Positions 1 through 5,800 of a DNA stretch of 8,833 nt are shown in pieces. The translations under genes were made by a program, and so were the position numbers. Source of the DNA: Candidatus Kerfeldbacteria bacterium (lineage in GTDB: Bacteria; Patescibacteriota; Patescibacteriia; SBBC01); NCBI GenBank assembly GCA_903854795.1, contig CAINXF010000027.1:1-8833 (forward strand), in the 5' to 3' direction. Position 1 is the stretch's first letter. Each line of letters begins with the position of its first letter. Below the pieces are notes generated by a model. It saw only the letters and a program-made list of their open reading frames with translations. It ran no database searches and was not told the origin of the DNA.

Positions 1-1
1 A

Positions 2-733
2 TTTTTAGGTAACAACAATATCATTGGGACACTCGGGTTTTGGGAAGGATGTGCCGATAAGGTGTTCAATCGATCGAGCAAGAAGATCGTGTATAGCGAA
101 TGGTGTGGATCAACGGGAGTGTCGCCAAACGGAAAACTGTTTGTGAAGACGCAGTCGAACGGAATAGCGACGGGTAATCGGTTTTCTACGTCCCGTACCG
201 TCAACGGCACGCCTGAACCGATCGATTGGTCGTCCATGAAGGGGGATGTCGGACTGGTCTTCGACCGAACTTCCAATAATCTCATCGCGGGGTTTGATGG
301 ACATGCGTTTTTAGACAACCAGAACGTAATCGTTAATGTAATTCCGGACAGCGGCACCGCATCGAATTTTCTCGCCCTCGTCGACCTTTCCGGAAAGAGG
401 ATCACTAAACTCCATACGATTGGTGCAGCGTATCTCTATCAGCCGATGGTGGTCGGGCGGAACGTGGTAGTGACCGGACAGAACTTGATCGGAACCTACA
501 ATTTGGACTCAAAACGGTGGAAAGAATACGTACTGACCAAGAGCTCATCGAGCGACGCTTACTTCGTGCCGGTCGTAGCCACAAAAGATGCGGCTATTTT
601 CGTTCTTCGTTCGGGTCATGTGAACGGCGTATATAAGACCAACCGCCTCATCGCAATGAACCCGGATTCCAGTAGCTACATCGATCTCGGGCCAGCGACA
701 AAGACGTTCTTTGCAGGAACAGCGACGAATTAG
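2..733 (+). CDS. beta-propeller-like protein, 5'-truncated
   Basis: The frame is open from the first bases of the window to a TAG stop at 731-733, giving 243 visible residues. The start lies upstream, so the first internal GTG (position 62) should not be taken as the start. I do not recognise a named family. The chain is rich in short beta-strand-like stretches with recurring 'hydrophobic strand, D/N-x-x-S/T/K, aromatic or hydrophobic' units such as LVDLSGKRITKL, TYNLDSKRWKEYVL and IAMNPDSSSYIDLG. This is the look of WD40/Kelch/TolB-type beta-propeller blades. No membrane segment is visible in this part. Any signal peptide or anchor would be in the missing N-terminus. The protein could be a secreted or surface binding protein, but that is inference. 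It ends 51 nt before prfB on the same strand. No terminator is evident between them, so read-through is possible. Confidence 0.7.
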   Translation, partial: FLGNNNIIGTLGFWEGCADKVFNRSSKKIVYSEWCGSTGVSPNGKLFVKTQSNGIATGNRFSTSRTVNGTPEPIDWSSMKGDVGLVFDRTSNNLIAGFDGHAFLDNQNVIVNVIPDSGTASNFLALVDLSGKRITKLHTIGAAYLYQPMVVGRNVVVTGQNLIGTYNLDSKRWKEYVLTKSSSSDAYFVPVVATKDAAIFVLRSGHVNGVYKTNRLIAMNPDSSSYIDLGPATKTFFAGTATN

Positions 734-784
734 TACGAGTGTGTATTTGAAACAGAACACCGTCCATGGTAAGGTGGTACAGCT

Positions 785-1907
785 ATGAAATACCTCCGCG
801 ATAGGCTCGACGTGTTGAAGCAAAAGATCTCTGACTCACGGAGGTTTCTTTGACCTGGACCAGAAAAAACAGGAAGCCGGCGAGATAGAGGGCCGGATGG
901 CGGAGGCGGGGTTTTGGAACGACCGCGCCCAAGCCGAAAAGCAGAGCAGGAAGTTGAGCGTGCTGAAGGACGATATCGCGATCTGGGAGCGTCTCGACCG
1001 AGAAACGGGCGAGTTGTCGCACATGCTCGAGGACGAGGATGCGGAAAGCGTAAAGAATGATGTCGCGCAGCAGATCGCCGTGCTTGAGGACTTGATGCGC
1101 GAGCTCGAGTTTCGTATTTTGCTCGGCGGCAAGCACGACGAACGTAATGCGATCGTCGCGGTCCATGCCGGTACCGGTGGGACCGACGCACAGGACTGGG
1201 CAGAGATGTTGCTACGAATGTTGATCCGATTCTCCGAGAAGAAGGGTTGGCCGGTGAAGCTCATCGACGAGTCGCGTGGCCAGGAGGCGGGCATCAAGAG
1301 CGCGACCTTCGAGGTGAGCGGACGGTTCGCTTACGGGTATCTAAAGAGTGAAGCGGGCGTACATCGGCTCGTACGCATTTCGCCGTTCGACGCCGAGAAG
1401 ATGCGTCATACGTCGTTCGCGCTCGTCGAAGTAATTCCGGAGATGGACGAAGCGGCCGCGGTCCAGATCGACCCGAAGGACATCCGCATCGACACGTTCC
1501 TTGCGGGCGGTCATGGTGGGCAGGGTGTCCAGACGACGTACTCGGCGGTACGCGTCGTTCACCTTCCGACGAAGATCATCGTATCGGTGCAGAACGAACG
1601 GTCGCAACAACAGAACCGAGAGATGGCGATGAAGATCTTGACCTCGAAGCTGCAGCTCCTTGAGGACGAGAAGTTGTTGAAGGAGAAGCAGCAGCTTCGT
1701 GGTGAGTATGCCGAAGCGGCGTGGGGAAATCAGATCCGTTCGTACGTGCTTCAGCCGTACCGTATGGTCAAGGACCATCGTACGAAAGAAGAGGCAGGCG
1801 ACGTGGATGCAGTGCTGAATGGTGGTTTGCAGAAATTCATGGAGGCGTACTTGCGGTGGGATAAAGAAGGTCGTCCGCGGCGTACCAGTGGGAAGGAAGA
1901 AGAGTAG
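785..1907 (+). CDS. prfB: peptide chain release factor 2 (RF2), made by programmed +1 frameshift
   Basis: RF2 recognises UGA and UAA stop codons in the ribosomal A site and triggers hydrolysis of peptidyl-tRNA. Translation starts at ATG 785, seven bases after an AAGGTGG Shine-Dalgarno (771-777). It runs 22 codons to an in-frame TGA at 851-853, then shifts +1 at CTT to read GAC (852-854) and continues to TAG 1905-1907. The product is 373 aa, close to the 365 aa of E. coli RF2. Visible marks are the helical N-terminal domain (about residues 10-115), the RF2-specific SPF tripeptide that reads the stop codon (residues 199-201, in VRISPFD) and the catalytic GGQ motif (residues 244-246). The residues after GGQ read GVQTT where most bacterial RFs have a pattern like HVN. 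A conventional call would start at ATG 897 and lose the first 37 residues. The gene stands alone, and comEC downstream has its own promoter. Confidence 0.96.
839..854 (+). promoter_or_regulatory. prfB programmed +1 ribosomal frameshift site
   Basis: The sequence CGGAGG TTT CTT TGA C has all parts of the classical RF2 autoregulatory site. There is an internal Shine-Dalgarno-like GGAGG, three bases of spacing, the slippery CTT codon and an in-frame UGA followed by C, an inefficient termination context. In the known mechanism, scarce RF2 makes the ribosome pause at UGA, the internal SD pairing pushes it, and tRNA-Leu slips from CUU to UUU. Abundant RF2 terminates at codon 23 and yields only a 22-residue peptide. 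The E. coli site differs only in the SD (AGGGGG) and spacer (TAT). Confidence 0.96.
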
Positions 1908-1910
1908 CGC

Positions 1911-1939
1911 TTGACGGGCGCGCGATAACTGAATATCCT
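1911..1939 (+). promoter_or_regulatory. sigma70-type promoter for comEC
   Basis: TTGACG (1911-1916) and TATCCT (1934-1939) are separated by exactly 17 bases, each close to the housekeeping consensus. The element starts four bases after the prfB stop codon. Transcription would begin near 1946, leaving a leader of about 30 nt before comEC ATG 1977. No terminator is visible between prfB and this promoter. Confidence 0.6.
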
Positions 1940-1976
1940 TTGGGTAGACGATCGGTGGCACGAGCTGCCGGTTTTC

Positions 1977-3332
1977 ATGTCGAAGCAATCAAAGATACGG
2001 TTCGGCGCAGTGGCGATGGCGTGCGGCGCCGTCGTGGGATTTTCGTTGCCAATGGCGATCGTTGCGGTCGTGGTCAGTGTGGTCGGACTGTCGTCGTTCC
2101 GATGGCGCGCGTGTGGCGTAATGGCGGTGTGTCTTGCTATCGGAGGAATCCGCGGCGTGATGGCGATTCCCGCGCCGTTGACGCCAGTTAAGACGACGTT
2201 TACCGCAATCGTTACAGAAGAACCAACGGCGACGAGTGGCACGTTCTTTATTCGAATGGCCAACGGTACTTCAGTTCGTGTCACTGGTGGTTCAATGGCA
2301 ATTTCGTACGGCGATGAAGTACGACTGAAGTGTCTCTTGTGGTCGTGGGCGACCATCTTCGAAAATCCGATGTGTCGAGGAAGCTCCATCGATGTCGTCG
2401 CACATCATCGCATCGATGCGGTACGCACGGCGATCCATTCGTCGAAGCGGTGGTTCGAGCGCGCGATCAACCGCACGTTGCCGAACCCTCAAGCGCCGTT
2501 CCTTGCTGGGCTACTCCTCGGGAGCCGTGACGACATACCGGCGGCATTGAAGCAGAGCTTCCGGCTATCGGGGACGAGTCACATCGTCGCTGTCTCGGGC
2601 TATAATGTCACCGTGGTCGTCGCGATTATTGCGGCGTTGATCCGTGTGTTGCCACTGCCGCGCGTCGTTCGTTCGGTCATGATCGTGGCGTCCATCGCGT
2701 CGTTCGTCACACTCACCGGTGCGTCGGCGTCGGTAGTTCGCGCAGGCATCATGGGATCGATCGCCATCATCGGCCGGGAATCCGGAAGGCTCGGTAATGC
2801 GTTGCATGCGCTCATTGTATCGTGCGCGGCGATGGTGTTGTGGGACCCGATGATCGCCGCAGGCATCGGATTCCAGTTGTCGGTCGCGGCGACGCTCGGC
2901 ATGATACTGCTCTCCGAGCCGGTGGAGCGGTTATTACACTTCGTGCCCACAATCTTCGGGCTGCGAGGTTCGCTTTCGTCGACGATGTCCGCGATCCTGA
3001 TGACGCAACCGCTCATCACACTTTATTTTTCGCAACTTTCGCTCGTGGCACCGGTCGTGAACCTCGTGGTGCTGCCAATGGTCCCACTTGCCATGTTCAC
3101 TGGATTTTGTGCGGTGCTCGTCGCATCGTTCGTGCCGGTGTGCGCACCGTACGTCGGTTGGATCGCGTGGGCACCGCTCACCGCGATCATCAAAACGGTC
3201 GATCAAGGTGCGAAGTTGCCGTACGCCTCGCTCACGCTCAGTCCGACATGGTCGGTGTGTGCGGCAGCGTTGGTCGCCGTTTTCTCCTGGTTTCTCGTCA
3301 CGCGGGAAAGGAGCCGACGTGCACATGCGTAG
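1977..3332 (+). CDS. comEC: ComEC/Rec2-type DNA uptake channel, competence domain only
   Basis: ComEC forms the inner-membrane channel that brings transformed single-stranded DNA into the cytoplasm. The 451-aa product has an N-terminal hydrophobic region (residues about 8-65, two to three membrane segments). A beta-rich soluble region like the ComEC N-terminal OB-type domain follows (about 70-142), then the polytopic Competence domain (about 172-440). Family motifs are clear: AGLLLGSRDDIP (177-188), the hallmark SHIVAVSGYNV (201-211), SVVRAGIMG (252-260), GFQLSVAATLGM (298-309) and NLVVLPMVP (362-370). The C-terminal metallo-beta-lactamase domain found in one-piece ComEC is absent and is encoded by the next, overlapping gene. 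ATG 1977 is the only ordinary start after an in-frame TAA at 1926; a CTG at 1929 lies inside the promoter. No good Shine-Dalgarno precedes it, so translation initiation may be weak. The family call is firm; transport function is inferred. Confidence 0.93.
   Translation: MSKQSKIRFGAVAMACGAVVGFSLPMAIVAVVVSVVGLSSFRWRACGVMAVCLAIGGIRGVMAIPAPLTPVKTTFTAIVTEEPTATSGTFFIRMANGTSVRVTGGSMAISYGDEVRLKCLLWSWATIFENPMCRGSSIDVVAHHRIDAVRTAIHSSKRWFERAINRTLPNPQAPFLAGLLLGSRDDIPAALKQSFRLSGTSHIVAVSGYNVTVVVAIIAALIRVLPLPRVVRSVMIVASIASFVTLTGASASVVRAGIMGSIAIIGRESGRLGNALHALIVSCAAMVLWDPMIAAGIGFQLSVAATLGMILLSEPVERLLHFVPTIFGLRGSLSSTMSAILMTQPLITLYFSQLSLVAPVVNLVVLPMVPLAMFTGFCAVLVASFVPVCAPYVGWIAWAPLTAIIKTVDQGAKLPYASLTLSPTWSVCAAALVAVFSWFLVTRERSRRAHA
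3307..3313 (+). promoter_or_regulatory. Shine-Dalgarno of the split ComEC MBL gene
   Basis: AAAGGAG lies inside the last codons of comEC. It sits 5 bases before an in-frame GTG (3319) and 11 bases before ATG 3325. Allowing for alignment with the anti-SD, ATG is the better-spaced start and GTG rather close, so ATG is preferred. A dedicated ribosome binding site argues that the two ORFs are separate genes and not one gene broken by a recent frameshift. Confidence 0.6.
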
Positions 3333-4176
3333 GATCACGGTCATCGTCGTGTTGCTTGCGGTGGTCTCAGGAGTCGCCGTGTGGTTCTGGGGCGCTCGCG
3401 TTGATGCACCTGGAGGACTACTTGTGACCGCGCTCGATGTCGGACAGGGCGACGCAATCCTGATCCGGACGCCGCACGGTGACGATATCCTCATCGATGC
3501 AGGTCCGCCGTCAGGACATGTCGTCGAACGTCTTGCGGCGCACTTGCCACCGTCCGACCGTGAGATCGAGTTGGTCGTCGTGTCACATACGGATAGTGAT
3601 CATATTGGCGGTCTCGTCGATATCGCCGCGCACTACCGCATCGGTCGCGTGCTTGATTCCGGCATGACCAGTACGAACCCGTCGTACGCGACGTGGCTGG
3701 ACACGCTTCGCGATGAACATGTCGACCGCGTCTTGGCGCGTGCGGGAGTCACAGTGGATATTGATGGCGTCAAGGGAAGCGTGTGGTGGCCCGAGACTGA
3801 CGCGGACCTCGCCAAGGCTTCCACGAACGACACCTCGGTTGTCCTGGAAATTGACTATGGTATAACGTCGTTTCTTTTCACCGGTGACGCAAGTGCAGCA
3901 GTCGAAACGCGTTTGTTGCAAAATCATATTGTGCATAAGGTCGATGTATTGAAAGTTGCGCACCATGGGAGCGCGTACTCGTCGAGCGTCGCATTCCTCG
4001 ATGTGGTGATGCCACACTATGCGATCGTCTCCGTGGGCAAAGGCGACTCGTACGGACATCCACACGCGGTCATATTGGATCGACTAAAAATGCGCGGAGC
4101 AACAGTGCTGCGGACCGATGAAGTGGGCGATGTGATGTTGGAAAGCAATGGAACAAGGGTAAGAAAAAGGTCTTGA
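3325..4176 (+). CDS. membrane-anchored ComEC-type metallo-beta-lactamase-fold hydrolase
   Basis: The 283-aa protein corresponds to the C-terminal MBL domain of one-piece ComEC proteins, thought to degrade the non-imported DNA strand at the cell surface. A single N-terminal membrane segment (residues 4-23, MRRITVIVV onward, with two arginines before it) would anchor it with the enzyme domain outside. Motifs in order: LDVGQGDAILI (37-47), LIDAG (56-60), the metal site SHTDSDHIGG (87-96, an HxDxDH version), FTGD (185-188), VAHHGS (211-216) and YGHPH (243-247). All are as expected for the ComEC branch of the superfamily. Its start overlaps the comEC stop by 8 nt, so the two are probably translationally coupled and may assemble as one uptake machine. 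GTG 3319 is an alternative start. The TGA stop lies within the -35 box of the next promoter. Substrate and strand specificity are inferred from the family. Confidence 0.9.
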   Translation: MRRITVIVVLLAVVSGVAVWFWGARVDAPGGLLVTALDVGQGDAILIRTPHGDDILIDAGPPSGHVVERLAAHLPPSDREIELVVVSHTDSDHIGGLVDIAAHYRIGRVLDSGMTSTNPSYATWLDTLRDEHVDRVLARAGVTVDIDGVKGSVWWPETDADLAKASTNDTSVVLEIDYGITSFLFTGDASAAVETRLLQNHIVHKVDVLKVAHHGSAYSSSVAFLDVVMPHYAIVSVGKGDSYGHPHAVILDRLKMRGATVLRTDEVGDVMLESNGTRVRKRS

Positions 4177-4201
4177 CAAATGTATCATTTTGTAGTAATG
4201 T
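4173..4201 (+). promoter_or_regulatory. strong sigma70-type promoter of the three-gene operon
   Basis: TTGACA (4173-4178, a perfect -35 hexamer) and TAATGT (4196-4201) are separated by exactly 17 bases. The -35 box overlaps the final codons of the MBL gene and contains its TGA stop (4174-4176). The predicted transcript start is around 4207-4209. One arm of an 8-bp inverted repeat (AATGTTGC 4197-4204, GCAACATT 4217-4224) overlaps the -10 box, so a dimeric regulator could bind across the start point. No regulator is identified. Confidence 0.8.
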
Positions 4202-4206
4202 TGCGC

Positions 4207-4221
4207 GTTGCATCTTGCAAC
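4207..4221 (+). repeat. inverted repeat at predicted transcript 5' end
   Basis: GTTGCA (4207-4212) and TGCAAC (4216-4221) flank a TCT loop. The right arm can alternatively pair with the upstream copy in AATGTTGC (4197-4204), giving an 8-bp repeat with a 12-nt spacer that spans the -10 box. As RNA it would be a 5'-end hairpin, known to protect mRNAs. As DNA it could be an operator. Confidence 0.5.
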
Positions 4222-4222
4222 A

Positions 4223-4239
4223 TTGTCGATCGTCGACAA
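4223..4239 (+). repeat. inverted repeat TTGTCGA-TCG-TCGACAA
   Basis: Seven-base perfect arms (4223-4229 and 4233-4239) flank a 3-base centre. It lies just downstream of the predicted start point, so it could be a second leader hairpin or an operator half-site pair. No T-tract follows, so it is not a terminator. Confidence 0.5.
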
Positions 4240-4303
4240 ATATCTCCGCGCAGTCACAGCGGGAGTTAATATAGTTGTCAGTAACACAATGAATTAGGCC
4301 AAC

Positions 4304-4325
4304 CTTCGCCTAAGTTTTGGCGAAG
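4304..4325 (+). repeat. leader hairpin CTTCGCC / GGCGAAG
   Basis: Seven-base perfect arms (4304-4310 and 4319-4325) enclose the 8-base loop TAAGTTTT. No T-tract follows the right arm, so an intrinsic terminator is unlikely. A role in leader folding is inferred. Confidence 0.5.
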
Positions 4326-4352
4326 TCCCGATAGTGAAGACACGGACACCGA

Positions 4353-4376
4353 TCGCGCACGCGTATCGCGTCGCGA
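4353..4376 (+). repeat. GC-rich hairpin next to the ribosome binding site
   Basis: The left side TCGCG-c-ACGCG (4353-4363) pairs with CGCGT-CGCGA (4367-4376) around a TAT loop. This makes ten base pairs with one bulged C (4358). The hairpin ends four bases before AAAGG (4381-4385), the Shine-Dalgarno of the first operon gene. A stem this stable so close to the SD could affect ribosome access. It is the strongest local structure in the leader. Confidence 0.55.
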
Positions 4377-4394
4377 GAAGAAAGGTTGTGGATC

Positions 4395-5330
4395 ATGGCA
4401 CGTAAGGGCGGACGAAGTGGGCGCAAGCTCGCTGAGTGGCTTATCGTCGAAGTCGCGCGGAACACCGGAGAGGATTACATCATCCGACCGCCGATGGACG
4501 CGATGAAGGCCCACACGGACTCCAAGAAGTTCTGGGAAGCGGTCGTGTGGAACGGACAGCACAACGAGGCGCAGTTCCGTCTGGCCATGGCCGGCGCAAC
4601 CGGTCTGACTGACGTCTTCGTCGAGTCGTTGCCGTTCCTCTCGGACTTCGTGAGGGACCAGTCGCAGGAGGTGCTGGAGCAGTTGATCAATTCGCTCCTC
4701 ATCTACTGCAAGAAGCAGGAGAAGCTCCCGGAATCGCCGAAGCCTGAGCTCGCGATCGACGAGCTGGTGAAGAGTATTCCTGCACGGTTCGGTGAAGGCT
4801 GGAAGACGGCCGCCGTATCGATGCAGGAAAAGCTCGGACCTCTGCTCGGGCATATCACTGGACTCGGTGGACCGAAGGCAACGGACCAGCAGTACGATGT
4901 GTTCGCGTCGTCCTATCCGGACGACGTGGCACGTCTGCTCGAGTTCGTCGCGAGACTTCCGGCCGATGCCGAAGACGACTGGCAGCGGGTCAATCCGACT
5001 TTGCCGCCGGTCATGTGGAAGGCGCTGCTCGACATGGAACACAACAAGGCGGTTCTTGCTATCAGAAGGATGGCGAAAGATACCACCGATGAAGTGGTCC
5101 AGGAAGTGCTGAGCGGCGTCGGGTGTGCCATAAACTCGGCCCTCGACGAAGTTAACAACGCCATCGATCGTCGGCGCGCAGCGCGTGAGCCCCGGCAGTC
5201 CAGCGGACAGCCGGTGCACGCAACCGTACGTGTCGTGGAGCACGACGAAAGTGCGATCGACGTTCCAGTCGAACGCCTTACCCCTGCACAGCGCAGCGCG
5301 CTCGAAAATGATGCGCGCAGAGGAGTCTAG
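4395..5330 (+). CDS. unrecognised soluble helical protein (operon gene 1)
   Basis: This 311-aa protein matches no family I recognise. ATG 4395 is chosen because AAAGG (4381-4385) sits nine bases upstream; an in-frame TTG at 4386 follows the SD directly and is too close. There is no signal peptide and no convincing membrane segment, so a cytoplasmic location is likely. The N-terminus (MARKGGRSGRK) is strongly basic. Residues about 12-250 look mostly alpha-helical, with conserved-looking aromatic and acidic positions (FWEAVVWNG, FVESLPFLSDFV, YPDDVARLLEFVARLP). A run of arginines (259-267) leads into a polar, probably disordered linker and a short C-terminal segment (VPVERLTPAQRSALEN, 290-305). 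That segment could be a docking peptide for one of the membrane partners (inference). The next gene begins two bases after the TAG stop, so this is the first gene of a tight operon. Confidence 0.85.
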   Translation: MARKGGRSGRKLAEWLIVEVARNTGEDYIIRPPMDAMKAHTDSKKFWEAVVWNGQHNEAQFRLAMAGATGLTDVFVESLPFLSDFVRDQSQEVLEQLINSLLIYCKKQEKLPESPKPELAIDELVKSIPARFGEGWKTAAVSMQEKLGPLLGHITGLGGPKATDQQYDVFASSYPDDVARLLEFVARLPADAEDDWQRVNPTLPPVMWKALLDMEHNKAVLAIRRMAKDTTDEVVQEVLSGVGCAINSALDEVNNAIDRRRAAREPRQSSGQPVHATVRVVEHDESAIDVPVERLTPAQRSALENDARRGV

Positions 5331-5332
5331 CC

Positions 5333-5800
5333 ATGGACGAGAATCAGAAGAAGTTCGATTTCTGGGAGGAGGCTTCCGAGAAGGGGCCGCTTCTCGCGAT
5401 CATCGCCGCAGCAATCTACTTCGGTGGCAATTTCTTCAGGACCGACGAGGGAAAGAAGGTTGGTCCGAAGGTCGCGAAGACCGCATGGAGGGTCGCGGGC
5501 GAGGTTAAGGACACAGTCATGGATCCGAAGAGCGAGGTCGGGCAGATCGGTCGCGAGATCGAAAAGCCCGTCACGCAAATCGTCCGTGACCAGGTGCGCG
5601 GTTTCCGTCGTGAACGCCGGTACCGCGAACAGCTTGGGTTCTGGGGAACCATCCGTCGGGCAGCCAGTCCGGTGCCCGCATGGATGGACACCATGACCCA
5701 CGCACATCAACCGCAGCGCCCTCGCACGCCCGGTCTCGGCCGGCAGCTGGTGATGGCAATCATCGAACGTCTCCGCACGCATGGAGGGAATGCGTCATGA
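5333..5800 (+). CDS. unrecognised small single-pass membrane protein (operon gene 2)
   Basis: This 155-aa protein is of unknown family. ATG 5333 follows the previous stop by two bases and has a strong Shine-Dalgarno, AGAGGAG (5319-5325), seven bases upstream inside the previous gene. Residues 1-17 are mostly acidic. Residues 18-35 (from GPLLAIIAAAIYF) form one membrane segment. The next stretch is basic (DEGKKVGPKVAKTAWR, 38-53), then amphipathic and very basic (FRRERRYREQ, 91-100). By the positive-inside rule the large C-terminal part faces the cytoplasm, where it could meet the soluble product of gene 1. The layout (short N-terminus, one helix, then a lysine-rich amphipathic helix) loosely recalls YtxH-type proteins. 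The likeness is only in shape, so no name is given. Its TGA overlaps the start of gene 3 as ATGA, which suggests translational coupling and fixed stoichiometry. Confidence 0.83.
   Translation: MDENQKKFDFWEEASEKGPLLAIIAAAIYFGGNFFRTDEGKKVGPKVAKTAWRVAGEVKDTVMDPKSEVGQIGREIEKPVTQIVRDQVRGFRRERRYREQLGFWGTIRRAASPVPAWMDTMTHAHQPQRPRTPGLGRQLVMAIIERLRTHGGNAS

Larger units (their letters stand above)
4208..4394 (+). promoter_or_regulatory. structured 5' leader of the three-gene operon
   Basis: This non-coding stretch of about 187 nt between the predicted transcript start and ATG 4395 carries four inverted repeats, each listed separately. The first sits at the very 5' end, the second almost directly follows, the third is mid-leader and the fourth ends four bases before the Shine-Dalgarno. 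A short GTG-started frame (4334-4405) runs into the first gene but has no Shine-Dalgarno. I do not recognise a known riboswitch class. The arrangement fits a stabilised or regulated mRNA leader, which is inference. Confidence 0.5.

Noticed and set aside
747..775. Promoter-like TTGAAA, 17 bases, TAAGGT upstream of prfB
   Set aside because: The -10 candidate overlaps the Shine-Dalgarno and would start the transcript only a few bases before ATG 785, removing the SD. Probably chance.
3088..3324. Upstream extension of the MBL gene frame inside comEC
   Set aside because: The extension is an arginine/serine-rich out-of-frame reading of comEC. The SD at 3307-3313 and the membrane anchor beginning at ATG 3325 mark the true start.
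4334..4405. Short GTG-started frame in the leader overlapping the start of operon gene 1
   Set aside because: It has no Shine-Dalgarno, has arginine-rich composition typical of non-coding reading, and runs through the strong hairpin at 4353-4376.
4278..5243. Minus-strand open frame (321 codons) opposite operon gene 1
   Set aside because: It has arginine/leucine-rich shadow composition and no recognisable domain. The + strand gene has an SD, a coupled operon position and a more natural protein composition.
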